Source of the DNA: Leucocoprinus leucothites
Taxonomy: Eukaryota; Basidiomycota; Agaricomycetes; Agaricales; Agaricaceae
Assembly: GCA_013368445.1 (NCBI GenBank)
Contig: JAACJO010000035.1
Location: 1-64,000, forward strand
DNA length: 64,000 nucleotides
Direction of reading: 5' to 3'
Shown: positions 33,662 through 44,803 of the stretch, one piece after another
Numbering within the stretch: the stretch's first letter is position 1
Layout: each line of letters begins with the position of its first letter
Notes under the pieces: generated by a model
What the model saw: only the letters and a program-made list of their open reading frames with translations
Told to the model about the DNA's origin: nothing
The model's database searches: none
Made by a program: the position numbers and the translations under genes

Positions 33662-36379
33662 ATGACTACACCATTGCATTGGGTGGACCTTAAGGGTACC
33701 CCACCACTGTCTTCGGACCCCATGAACCTCACCAACACTGAAACACGTGTCTCATTCAGCAAGTGCAACCACTCAAACTCTCCTGCGCTATCTATCAAAT
33801 CAACTAGGCATTCTATTCAAGATGATGCCAAGTCTGCTACCTCCTCCAGGGCTGGCTCTGACCAAGAAATAGAGAGTGGTGAGAGCAATTCTGATTCATC
33901 TGTCTCAATCTCCCCCCCTTCATCACCCATTGCTGTCCATGCTATGCTATCACATACAGCATCACACTCATCTCTCAGAACTCCCCCTCCTCCCTCTTTG
34001 CATGCCAAGCAAGCTCATGCTTGTGAGTCTTGTAGAGGTCTGGACACCACTCCTAAGGCCATCTCAAGAACTGCGTCGATGAGCACATATGATGGCTTCA
34101 AATTGCCTATCCCCTTTCACCCATTTGGAGAGGGGTTTGTAGGTGAGCTCCAACTACCTGATCCTTTAAATTAACTCTCATAGGGACATGTGGAGTGACC
34201 AAGAGGATGGGATACTCAGAAATGGGGAACCTACCAATCGGTTCTTTGGACCCCCACCCACCTCAAGGCTGCCTCATGTGATCCGTGGATCCACTGAGTC
34301 AGCAAATGCTGTGCCATCTGGCACTCCAGCTACTTTCTTTGCCAGTTCCTCTAATACTAATGATGTCATTGGTGACGTCAACACACAGCTGCAGGAGTCT
34401 AGGCCTGCACAGCCACATCTCCCGGATCTCAAAGATCCATCAAACACAGCCACCAAAGAAACTGTTATTGTCGGTGAAGCTGCCTACAAAGTGCTTGAGG
34501 TGCTTAAATACATTACAAACTTCTTTAAACATCGCGCTGGGCTGGGCTTGCAGCCCAGTGAGAAAGACCCAAGGGTTCCCCAAATGGGGGAGCCAATTTA
34601 CTGTTTACTCACCACTATGTTTGAGTCAGACTGGGACCGCTTACCCATCAACAGGGAAAGCAGGCTCATAATTATTGAGGCACTGAGACAATATCTCAGC
34701 CCTCCCTCCGACATCCCCATAACAGATTCCTCTCCCCCTCCAAAAGGGTAAAGGCAAAGGAAAGAAGGCACGTAAACCTTCCCCATCTCTTATCCCAACC
34801 CCCCTATTCCCGCCTGGCATTGTTGTTGGGCACACTACCTCCACAGCTTGTATTGATGATGACCCCATGAATGTTGACCAAGCCTCTCCCTCTTCCCAGG
34901 AATGATGTTTCATCTTCTGGTAATGCACATGACATTATGTCTGTGTCAGGCTCCCATAAGACAAAGAATGATGTTACATCTTCTAAGCCCTTTGGTCCTA
35001 TCCATGTCTCCTGGGCCCCTCCTCCACCTTCCAATCACGTGACTATAAGGAATGGGAATGGAAATTTCAAGTGCTCAGTTGGGCGCCCCTCTTCTGATGG
35101 CCAGGCTCAGCCATCAAAACCTAACCCTAAGAGCACCTCTGAAATGCCACCCCCCATTCCCCCTCCTGATCATAAGGCATCCACCAAACCCCTTATGGAA
35201 CATTTCAACAAGAAGAATGTGTTGTTCGCTGATGCTGCCCAACGGGGTGTCCAGCCGGTGGCTTCCTCTTCCAACTCCCCCAACATCAACGGGGTTAAGA
35301 TGCAAGAAATGATACTTGCCTTCCCTGAACTATTGTATGACAAAGTCCTTGCTATGTACAAGGCTGGCTTTGGAAGCACCCAATCTCAGGTGCCTGAGCC
35401 TTCAACCACAAGCACTCAACACACTAAACCCAAAATGACAATGCACAGGCCCACTCATCACCAAGTCCTCATCCCTTTCGAGGGTAACATTATCACTGAC
35501 TGAATCAAAGACTTCAATGAGGCAGCTGAATTTTGCAACCATGGCCTTGTCACTGCTCAATCCAAACTGCACGTTGAATCAGTTTGTGAATCATATAATG
35601 GAATTTCCATTGCTACTTTAGGCATTGCCACTCCTAATGACCTAGACACCATCAAATCCTGGCTGAAAAAAGCCTGGCAACTCAGAGACACTATCCCCAT
35701 TGAACCCCATCTTCCCCAATCTAAATCATTCCTCAAAATTGTCGGCATCCTGTACTGGGTGGCCAATTCCTCCAATCCTCTTTCCCCTGCCTTCGTTGAG
35801 CAGGCCCTCTGCCTATCCTCACTCTTCAAAAATGTTATTCTTGCTGCTCATCCTCGCATCATGAAAGCCTCTCCCAAGTCAGACACAGCTGTAGTGTGGT
35901 TTGACATTTGGGACTCCCAAAATGGTACCAAGACCAAGACATTGGTCAACCATACCATCAACTTTGGTTAACATATTGGCACCATCCGTGCCACCAGTAT
36001 GCACCCCAGCATTGCACAGTGCAGGAATTGCTGGTGGTGGGGTCACCCCACTCATGCGTGTCATGCCCTTGGCGCTTGCTGTCAAATTTGTGGTAGCCCT
36101 CATTGTGTTGAAAACCATAGAACCATGGCCTGGTGTTGCAAGGCCAATCCTAAATCAAATCCCCCTCACAATGCCACTCCTGATGGCATCCCATGTCCTC
36201 ATCTTGAGAACTTTAAATGCCTTAATTGCAAAGGCGATCATCATGCTAACAACACCAAATGTCCATTTTGGAGAAACAGGTTCGACTGGACCTGGCACTC
36301 TAACAAAGCCACCGAGTCACACACTGCACGTGCTGTCCACACCAATACCAATCACTCTGGTGGTGGAGTTGCAGCTTAA
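33662..36379 (+). pseudogene. L1-C ORF1: zinc-knuckle protein
   Basis: ATG at 33662 (MTTPLHWVDLKGTPPLSSDP). Low-complexity Ser/Pro N terminus, KAISRTASMSTYDGFKLPIP, APPPPSNHVT..NGNGNFKCSVG, HHQVLIPFEGNII, VVWFDIWDSQNGTK and C-terminal knuckles (CRNCWWWGHPTHAC; CCQICGSPHCVENH; CPHLENFKCLNCKGDHHA; CPFWRNRFD). Stops near 34172, 34749, 35501 and 35969 with frame changes near 34750-34870 and 36000. The stop TAA (36377-36379) is followed by AT and the ORF2 ATG. Confidence 0.83.
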
Positions 36380-38499
36380 ATATGTCTGGTAAGAACAATA
36401 CTATTTCTTCTGTTTGTATCTATTTGCAAAATGTGGGACGTTCTTATGCCCTGGTCAACACTATTCTTAAGTCCAAGAAGTTAGACTTTGACATCCTTTT
36501 TCTACAGGAACCCCTGTAGAATCACATCCACAAAGCACCCTCTATGACTAACCCTGAAGGGGATGATGTCATAGGTGCTCCTATTCACCCTGAGTGGCTG
36601 TGTATGGTTTGCCCTACTAAGCCTAATGACCCCTGACCCCATACTTTGACTTATGTTCACAGACGACTACTTCGTATGAGACCCATCCTTCAACAAGAGT
36701 GGGTTAACCATTGTGATATACAAATCTTGGGACTATTCAACCAGGGTAACTATATTCATTTTCTCAACATATATTCTGACTCATCTTCGTCGGCAATAAA
36801 CTTTCTTTCGACAAACTTCATTGACATCCCCAATATTTTGTATATGGGAGGTGACTTCAACTGTCACCCTCCAGAATGGGATCCCTCAACCTCCCATATC
36901 CCTCATTCTGCCATAACTCTAATGGAGTTAGTAGATTGTTTCAATCTCACAAGGTCAATACCGACAACCTTTTCTCCAACCCATTTTTCTCCCATAAAAG
37001 ATCACAATAATTCAGTTATTGATCTTATATTCTGTGCCAACACTTCCATTACCCATATCATTGATGCAAATTCGAGACTGCCTTCAGATCACACACCTTT
37101 GATTATTGATCTTCCAATTTGCCCAGATTATATTAATTATAAAAAATGTGTATTGCCAAAAGACAGCGATGAAGAGACTGCTTTCATTTCTCAGGTCTCA
37201 GAGCATCTAGCAGCTCTTGATTGTTCGAACATTCATTCCACCTCTCATTTGAACAATATCTCTAACTCTATTTCTTGTATCTTTTCTGAATCATGGAATA
37301 TGAACTCTAAAACTGTATGGATTACTAACCAGTCCAAGGAATGGTGGTCCCCCCACTGCTCTGAGACTCTACTCACTTACAGAAGATCAAAAGATCGAAA
37401 AGACTGGTGAGCATTCAGAGCAGCTACTTGAGCTGCCAAATGTTCTTTCTTTGATGAAAGCATTCACGAGATTGCATCAACCAACAAACAACCCTGGGAT
37501 CTCATGGAATGGGTCAAACAATGAAAACTCCCTGCTATTGAGGGCATTCGTTATCAAGGACGACCCTGTAATGATCTCCCAGATCTATGGAATGTGCTTC
37601 ATTCATCTTACAATTCAGCATCCGGACGACCGGTAAGCCCCAGCATCTTAAATGAAATAAAATCCTTCCCTCCCTGTTCTTGGGCGAACTTCTCTGTACT
37701 TGAACTCACCGAGTCCCTCTCATCTTGTGCTAACTCATCAGTGCCCAGCCCAGATCATATCTCTTGGAAACATCTAAAATCTATTGTTGCCTACAATGAT
37801 TGCCTCAAGAACATCCTACTTATTGCCAACATGTGTGTACATCTTTCTTACTGGCTGAGTCACTTCAAAGACTCGGTCTCTATCATCATTCCCAAGCCAA
37901 ATAAACTGGCCTATGATACTCCTAAAGTGTTTTGTCCCATTGTCCTGCTAAACACTCTAGGAAAACTAATTGAAAAAATGATCGCATGTCACATGCAATT
38001 TGAGGTGGTATCTCTAGAAGTTCTCCATCCAAAACAGATGGGTGGGGTAATCCAATGCTCTACCAAAGATGCAGGCATTTTCCTTACTCACATCATTCGG
38101 GCTAGGTAGGCCAAAGGTATGATTACTAGCATCTGCGCATTTGACATTGCATAATTCTTCCCTTCATTAAATCACAACATACTCACTGACATCTTGTGTC
38201 GCCAAGGGTTCATTTTTCTCCCACTACCTCATTGGTCGATCGACTCAATTTATGTGGAATACTTTCCTGTCTGATGCTCTTTTTTTTTTTTTTTTTTTTA
38301 AAAAAATCAATGATTTATTACACGGTGCCTGGTCACAGTCCACACTTGCCAACATAATACAAGGCCTAAGTACCGCTACCCAAGCCAAACACTACAGAGA
38401 TGAGAATAGATAAGGTCCTGTCTGAATATAGTACACTACTCAATGGCAAAGAAACCTGGCATAGTAACAAAGAAATGAAACTAAAGTCCAACTCACAGA

Positions 38500-38671
38500 T
38501 CTTCGGCCATCGTTCAACAATTTCCGGTGAATAAACATCATGTATTAGCGTGAATACTGGGCAGTGAAATGAGTGGGGGAAAGCGGTGCTAGTGCGAGAG
38601 ATGGGCAAAAGCCCCAGAGGGGCTTTCCTGCCTGTTCAGTGTGGGATAACAGGGGAGAGAAGAGGTGCGAT
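38500..38671 (-). repeat. Ngaro split repeat B2 (172 bp)
   Basis: Same orientation as B1, few differences. It begins TCTTCGGCC at the outer element boundary. Confidence 0.9.
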
Positions 38672-38773
38672 GGGCAGGTGGGTAAAACCGTCCGTGGCGC
38701 GCTCTTCTCTGATGATACCGCCACGGGCCTGCGCAGGCACGGTGCAGGAAAGGTGATGGGAGTGGTGGGTGGG

Positions 38774-38913
38774 TGCAAAAGCAAGACTGCCCATGTACGG
38801 CCACGGCAGACAGTCGTGGTATGAGGGAAGAGGCCATGTCCACTGTGACTGTGACACTTGGCCTAAGACCTTGCTCTACTCTATTGTAATCTTACTCAGT
38901 TGTAGACTTGACA
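38774..38913 (-). repeat. Ngaro split repeat A2 (140 bp)
   Basis: Direct copy of A1 (44578-44717). It ends GACTTGACA and directly abuts B1, so the A2/B1 junction shows how the circle ends join. Confidence 0.9.
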
Positions 38914-39085
38914 TCTTCGGCCATTGTTCAACAATTTCCGGCGAATAAACATCATGTATTAGCGTGAATACTGGGCAGTGAAATGAGTGGGGGAAAGTGG
39001 TGCTAGTGTGAGAGATGGGCAAAAGCCCCAGAGGGGCTTTCCTGCCTGTTCAGTGTGGGATAACAGGGGAGAGAAGAGGCACGAT
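38914..39085 (-). repeat. Ngaro split repeat B1 (172 bp)
   Basis: Direct copy of B2, placed right after the recombinase ORF. Confidence 0.9.
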
Positions 39086-39230
39086 CCCATTTCTGGTAGG
39101 AGTCTCACGACGCAATGAGACGTGTCTCAAACCCTGTTACATTAGGAGTGAGTTGTATGAAAACTTTCGGAGGGAGATGAAGCCGCCGTTGGCTTACCAT
39201 TAATCCCAAATTCAGCAATATGTGTTGTAG

Positions 39231-40481
39231 CTACCGACGGTTGCAGAGAGTCGGTACTGTGAGCTGGAGGAAAGTAGTGTGTAGCTCGGGCTTGGACTGC
39301 ATGTAGGGAGCTAAAATCTGGGCATGTCTGGAGAGGTAGATGGAGAAGGCATCGCTGGCCCAACGGCCTTTAGCTTTCATAACTTCAAAAGGGGTGCCTC
39401 GGAGGAGGTACTCAAGTGTTGAACCGATGCAGATTGCATGGCCTTTTCGTGTGGGAAGATTCGCCGATTGTGCTACTGATGAGATAGTGGAGAGGAAAAT
39501 CTTCTTCGTGAGTGGCCTTCGTTTGTCATTATGAGTGTAAGAAAAGAGGTGCTCAGTTGGATTGGGCTGATTCACGTGAAGGTGGTTGTCAAGGGCGGCA
39601 TGTGGGTCAGAATCATCATCCTGTTTCACCCAGTAAATGTCTTCTCCATCGATAGGAGCCGCTTTGGTCTTGGGGATGTGCAACACAGTTGAGACCAGAC
39701 CCTGCTGATCTGTTTCTGTTCATACATCTGTAGATTTGACATGTCTGCTGGGATCGAATGATTTGAGAGTTGGGACGGTGAGCTCTCCTAATCTTGCTGA
39801 GCCATAAAAGGCTGTGGTGAGGCAAGCAAAGATGGCGGCATGGAGGGGCTTATTGAGTGTGAGATGTTTTCGAAGTGAAATGATGTAGTCGACTGTATAG
39901 GGATCCCGTCTGGGTCTCTTTACGGACGCTGGTGCAGTTTTTTCAGCTGCGCGGATTAGAATGTCAATATCAGCTTTATCCGCCTCCCACTTCATTGCAT
40001 GGAGAAGATGCCAGGCACGAACTCCACTCACATAATTTGTGATGGTGCTTCCGGAATAGCAACCTGCTAGGGCAGTGATGAATGATGCGATGAGGGAGTG
40101 TGGAGCTGGGGCACGATGATCCTCTGGGATGTCCTTCGAGTCACAGAAAACATGGAAGACAAGTAAACTGGCACCATAGCAAATGCGTGTTGATTCATCC
40201 CAGGCTTGTTCGCGAAGGGATCTGATCCTGTCTAGTTCTGGATCTGGAAGGCTTGCGCCTGGTGTGTGTGGTGTTGCGTTGACTGGAAGCCACTTGCGGA
40301 GTCTATCTTTTGCAAGTACATGTGGTCATAGTGGGGAAGGTCTGGGTTGTAAAGATGGGGAGTAAGGGGAAGGGCGGGAAGAAGTGTTGGAATGGGGTTG
40401 CGGTAGTGGGGTGTTGAAATTCGGCTTTGGCTTATGTATAAGGGGTCTCTGGCTTGCCGTGGGAGATAAACTCATCAGCAT
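39231..40481 (-). pseudogene. Ngaro tyrosine recombinase (integrase)
   Basis: Joins the circular cDNA to the target by recombination. ATG about 40481, overlapping the RNase H frame. A low-complexity N terminus leads to the SAM-like/core region VLAKDRLRKWLPVN, TRICYGASLLVFHVFC and SGSTITNYVSGVRAW. First catalytic Arg in FYGSARLGELTVP. The HxxR box reads GHAICIGSTLEYLL, so the Arg is Cys (TGC at 39429-39431, one CpG transition from CGC). KGRWASDAFSIYLSRH supplies the last His/Trp region and Tyr. TGA at 40326 and 39720 interrupt one continuous frame. Confidence 0.85.
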
Positions 40482-42724
40482 GTCGGCTGAGCAAGTGATT
40501 TTCTCGTGTATTAGGGGAGAGCTTGTGCTTGTTGGTATGGTCTGGTTTTGGCTTAGGTATGGATTGGTTGTTTGTGGTTGTAAGATGGCATTCAATCTTT
40601 CGGAGAGGAGCATCGAAATCAATGACGAAGTTTTGGAGGGAAGCGGGGATGTTGACTGCTGGGAGTAGAAGGGCGGTGGGAGGGTAAATTCCCCTTGATG
40701 GTTTGTCTGCTGGATTTTCTTTGCTGGGTACGTAACACGTGAGTACGGTAGAGTCTTTGGTGAAGGTGAGGTCATGGATGAGTTTGAAGACTTCATTGGT
40801 TGGGCGGTTTTTGCTCCGCCCATTCCACCATCCTTCAACAACTCCTTTGTTGTCACCATAGACTCTGAATTCGATGTTTTCTTTTTCAAGAAGGATAGAT
40901 GCAACGAGGAAATAAAATCTGACTGCTTCGGCCCAGCCGATATCTCTGTTGTTTTGTTTCCATCCTGGGATGAGCCTCCAGGCTCTCCATCTATTTCCAA
41001 TTGTGATCGCAATTCCAATTTCGGAGCTTGCATCTGAGTAAGCCGCGAAATCAGCCACTGGTTTCGCTCCTGGTATATTCCTCTGTGTGAACCACGGGGA
41101 AGGGCTTGAGAGTTGTGTGAGCCACCAGCTGATGTCATTATGAAGATTGCATGGTGGGTGGCGCAGTAGGAAAGGACGGGATCCGAAAACTGACAGAAAT
41201 GATTCGAGCAAAGTCAGGTAAGCCTTCCCCCTTGTTATGACTAAGCAAGCATGAAGTAGTTTGCCATGTACAGTGGCTCAAAAAACTGTCCCAATGTTTT
41301 CGCATTTTGGACATATTTGCTAATACCAGGGCAGATATATGGCCTAGCATCCTGAAAATATTCACACAGGTACCTTGACATATTGGGAGCATATATTCAC
41401 ATGATCATGAATATATGCTCCCAATATGTCAAGGTACCTGTGTGAATATTTTCAGGATGCTAGGCCATATATCTGCCCTGGTATTAGCAAATATGTCCAA
41501 AATGCGAAAACATTGGGACAGTTTTTTGAGCCACTGTAACTTCTGAGCTTCTTCGAGAGTGTGTGTCTGCTTTGCTTGCCATTCTCGGATGGCAAGGATG
41601 TACTTCTGTTTCTTTGAGTCTGGTATGGAGACAATTAGATTGTCTAAATCCCACTGAAAGCCTATGAAAGTGACTTTCGAAGCAAATTGTGTGTCCTTGT
41701 CCCTTTCCCAAGGGATGCCAAGGATATCTGAAAGTTTGTCGATGTTGTCAAAGTTATATGTGAATGAGGTGTCATGTTCGAGTCTAGGTGATGCAGTGGA
41801 AAGATCTTTTATGGGGAATAGAAAATCTTCATCAAACTCTTCTAAGCGATTGTTGGGTGTGGTGTGTCCCTTATACCAGATTCGGCCTTTCTGGTGTACT
41901 AAACTACCTGGAGTGGTGACCTGATGTGCTCGCTTTAAACGGTATTGGTTATATGTATGCAGGTGTTCACGCCAAATTCTGAAAAATATGTGATCATCGA
42001 CCCATTTTGAGACTGGTCCTATCCCTTGAGCTCTCATCAACTGTGCTCCAGCGTCTGCTACTTGGCCATAAATTCCAGCTCCAGAGGAGAGTCCGAAGGC
42101 ATCACAAGTGTCGATCGCAAATTCGTCAAGGTCTGAAAGTCGGACTACCATACCTGGCCACTGATCCGGGGCTACTGGTATGGTGCAATAGGCCTCTTTA
42201 ACATCACGAGTGGCGGCTTCTGAGCCCGGCGGTAGGTGGGTAAGGATTAATGAGATAGTTCCGAAGGTTCCCCATGTACATGGGAAATTCTCAGGGTTGA
42301 TGGATGAGTTTATGGAATTGAATTCATTAGTGGGATTATGGGGGTGTGAGAAATTCTGTATCAATCAAAACTTTCCTGGCTTCCCTGCCTTGGGAATAAT
42401 GCAAAGAGGTGATGATTGAAACGGGCCCAGGGTCTTCTCAATTTCATTTGCTGTCAAAGGGCCAAAGTAACGCTGTTGCGAGAATTCTCGAGCAAGGATA
42501 ATATTAAATTCATTGCGGTATGCAGCTATAGAATGGTGATTAAGTGGAGTATATGATTGGGTGATATCGTGAATGCCGATGTGAAAGCCATTGCATAAAC
42601 TAGAGGCGAGGGTAAGGAAAGAATCATGCAGATTGTGCAAGTGTAGTAAATTTGACCATGCATCCACATTATATGGGGAACTAAGAGTCGGGCTCTTGTG
42701 CGAGAGGGCACTGTTGTGCGCCAT
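40432..42724 (-). pseudogene. Ngaro reverse transcriptase / RNase H
   Basis: RT from about 42724: FQSSPLCIIPKAGKPGKF, TGA at 42365, then LIQNFSHPHNPTNEFNS, ATRDVKEAYCTIPVAP, DAFGLSSGAGIYGQ and the catalytic KWVDDHIFFR (about 41990). The MITE interrupts at 41271-41536; removing it with one TA leaves an open frame. DIRS-type RNase H: AAYSDASSEIGIAITIGNRW, WAEAVRF, YGDNKGVVEGWWNG, YVPSKENPADKPSRG. Ends 40432, overlapping the recombinase ORF start. Confidence 0.87.
41271..41536. mobile_element. Palindromic MITE related to the Tc1 element
   Basis: 266 bp flanked by TA (41269-41270 and 41537-41538). Two inverted arms of about 130 bp, each matching the outer part of the Tc1 TIR at 12735, with no coding sequence. 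It could be mobilised by that Tc1 transposase. Nearly perfect arm identity suggests a recent or well-preserved copy. Confidence 0.95.
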
Positions 42725-44166
42725 GATCAGAGCTTCCACAGCCCGAGCATTCATGCTTGTGGTTGTGGGAGGTGCTCTTACATCCTTGCTTTCGCTGCCA
42801 GTCGGAACAGAGGACAACTCCATCTGGGTTGACGAGACGCTTTTGGTCATTCCACTTGCATCAGACTGGGTGTTTCTTGTTCCAGATCCTGTCTGCGTTA
42901 CACTCAGCGACTTTGTGTGGATGTCGGCCAAGGCATCGGGTGCAGATGGAGAGGAGGGCTGACGAGACTGCACCCATGGTGAAAACCTGAGAAGGTTTCC
43001 TCTTCTTTGGTTGACGAAGTTCAGCTATGGATGTTGCCTCCACTGAGATTGGGTTGTCATCATCCTCTCGGTAGCACTTCTTGGCTTTCTTTGGGGAAAG
43101 AAGCTCAAGAGATTGGATTTGTGCCGATAGCCTGAGTTCAGTAGTGGCATGAAGGATGAGAGGTACACCCAGGTGAAAGATGGTAGCCATATGCAAGCAC
43201 GTATAGGGATATATGCGGGTGAGAGGTGATGTATGCATGTATGCAGGTGTATAAGCATATGTGACGTATGCATGTATGCAGGTGATATATAAGTACGTAT
43301 GCGTGTGTGCGGATGATGAGCGAGTGAGTAGATGATATAGACCCATGTCGTGTATTGACAAGTAATGATAAATATGGGATGGAGAAAGGATAAACCGTTA
43401 ATGACCGTTTCGTGATGCACTTGCAGAAGGAGCAAACATACCATGCAGTGAGATCTATTTGAATTTCTTTCATGAGTTGCTGCTCAATGGCTTCGAGGTG
43501 TTTCTCATTTATCTTGCCTATGTCGAAGAGAGGGTTTTCGGATGAAGCGTTCATCATTTCCTTGTGCCACTCTCTCCGAACCTCTGCAGCATAGTGAATT
43601 ATGATCTTATCTCCTAGGTGTGGGTTGCGTCGAGCTGGGTTCCAGTCCAGCTCTAAAAAGAGCTTTGCGAGTGAGGAGATGTATTCATGAGGCCATTTCT
43701 GCTCTTTGGAATGGTCGATGAGTAGTTGTGCGGCCATTGACATGTCTCGCCAGGAGAGTTTTTTGTCAGGAACGGCCCCACGGGAGGGGGAAGCTTCATC
43801 CATGGGTCTGAGCGCAATCTTGTCGTTGTTGAAGGCAGCAATGGTGAACACATCACTCGGCGTGGAAGTGCTATAGCGATGGGTGTCCTCACAGCCTTTC
43901 TCTGTGAAATACCATAGCTCTACATATTGGAATTTAAGGAGCTTCTTGAGTGCATAAGCAGACGGCTGCGTTTTCCTCTTGTGTGAGACTTTGCTCCCTG
44001 CTGCTAGTGGGGGAGGCTTGCGCCGATGTGCAGTAGGGAAAGGCAAGTTATCCTCTTCATCGGAATGTTGTTCCGGAGACTGTTGTCTGGGTTGTTGAGG
44101 AGGTGTCTGCTGTAGATGAGGGGCTCGCTCAGGTTGTCTCAGTAGATCGTTGTCATGAACTGGCAA
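42681..44166 (-). pseudogene. Ngaro gag-like protein with one intron
   Basis: Exon 1 is 44166-43442: Gln/Pro-rich N terminus, then QPSAYALKKLLKFQYVELWY and KKLSWRDMSMAAQLLIDHSK. A 310-bp intron runs 43441-43132 (GTATGT...CTGAACTCAG). Exon 2 runs 43131-42681: LSAQIQSLELLSPKKAKK, CTRCLGRHPHKVAEC, TGA at 42861, then DWQRKQGC and a CCHC knuckle CSGCGSSDHGAQQC. The splice keeps the frame. The TGA sits where CGA is likely. Nucleic-acid packaging is inferred from the knuckles. Confidence 0.8.
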
Positions 44167-44577
44167 TGGCTGTTCCTGCTGGTTGATTGGATCAGCTCCT
44201 TGTGGCTCCTGCTGTTCATGCTCGTCTTGGTTTTGTCTGGCTTCCTCTAGCTGAAGGGCCCAGCGTTGTCTCCGAGCCTGATTGTCTCAAGTCCACCCAT
44301 CCAGTAAAGCTTGGGCAGCTTGTTTGTTTGTTTGCTCGTTTTCTTGTGTGATGAGCAACCTGACAGGCGCATAGAATTCGGATGCAAAATCTGGGGGGAT
44401 CTCTAGGTTCGGATCCTGCGCTAGACGGTCTGCAGCCATGCTGAAAGCTGTTTGAAGATAGGGGTATACGAGGCCGGGGGTGATATCGAGTGTTGAGCAT
44501 AGTAGTGTGTAAGAAGAAAAGGAAAAGGAAAAAAAAGGGATTATATTTTCTTAAAAGGAGGAGGGAAGTCTCGGAAA

Positions 44578-44717
44578 TGCAAAAGCGAGACTGCCCATGT
44601 ACGGCCACGGCGGACAGTCATGGTATGAGGGAAGAGGCCATGTCAGCTGTGACTGTGACACTCGGCCTAAGACCTTGCTCTACTCTATCGTAATCTTACT
44701 CAGTTGTAGACTTGACA
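44578..44717 (-). repeat. Ngaro split repeat A1 (140 bp)
   Basis: Outer 5' repeat of the element; direct copy of A2 (38774-38913). The stretch 44167-44577 between A1 and gag is leader, with an open frame in 44216-44455 that may extend gag upstream but no recognised domain. Confidence 0.9.
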
Positions 44718-44803
44718 CCTCTAATAGTAAGCTTACATGCATGTGTGGCCCTAGTGACATACTGACAGGGTTGGAAGATGCATTGAGGCAGGTACACAAC
44801 CTA

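Larger units (their letters stand above)
38500..44717 (-). mobile_element. Ngaro-type tyrosine-recombinase retrotransposon
   Basis: 6218 bp inserted in the L2-2 3' UTR without TSD; L2-1 (27432-27441) gives the empty site. Order on minus: repeat A1, gag, RT-RNase H, tyrosine recombinase, repeat B1, repeat A2, 102-bp spacer, repeat B2, i.e. the split direct repeats A1-ORFs-B1-A2-B2 of Ngaro elements. A MITE sits in the RT frame. Broken by four TGA codons and a mutated recombinase Arg, but structurally complete. Confidence 0.9.

Noticed and set aside
38672..38773. Independent hairpin element (CCTGCGCAGG) between A2 and B2
   Set aside because: Too short and inside the Ngaro end; treated as a spacer.
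43180..43320. Telomere-like or interstitial repeat
   Set aside because: Alternating CATGTATGCA/TATACAC units inside an intron, not a fungal telomere repeat.
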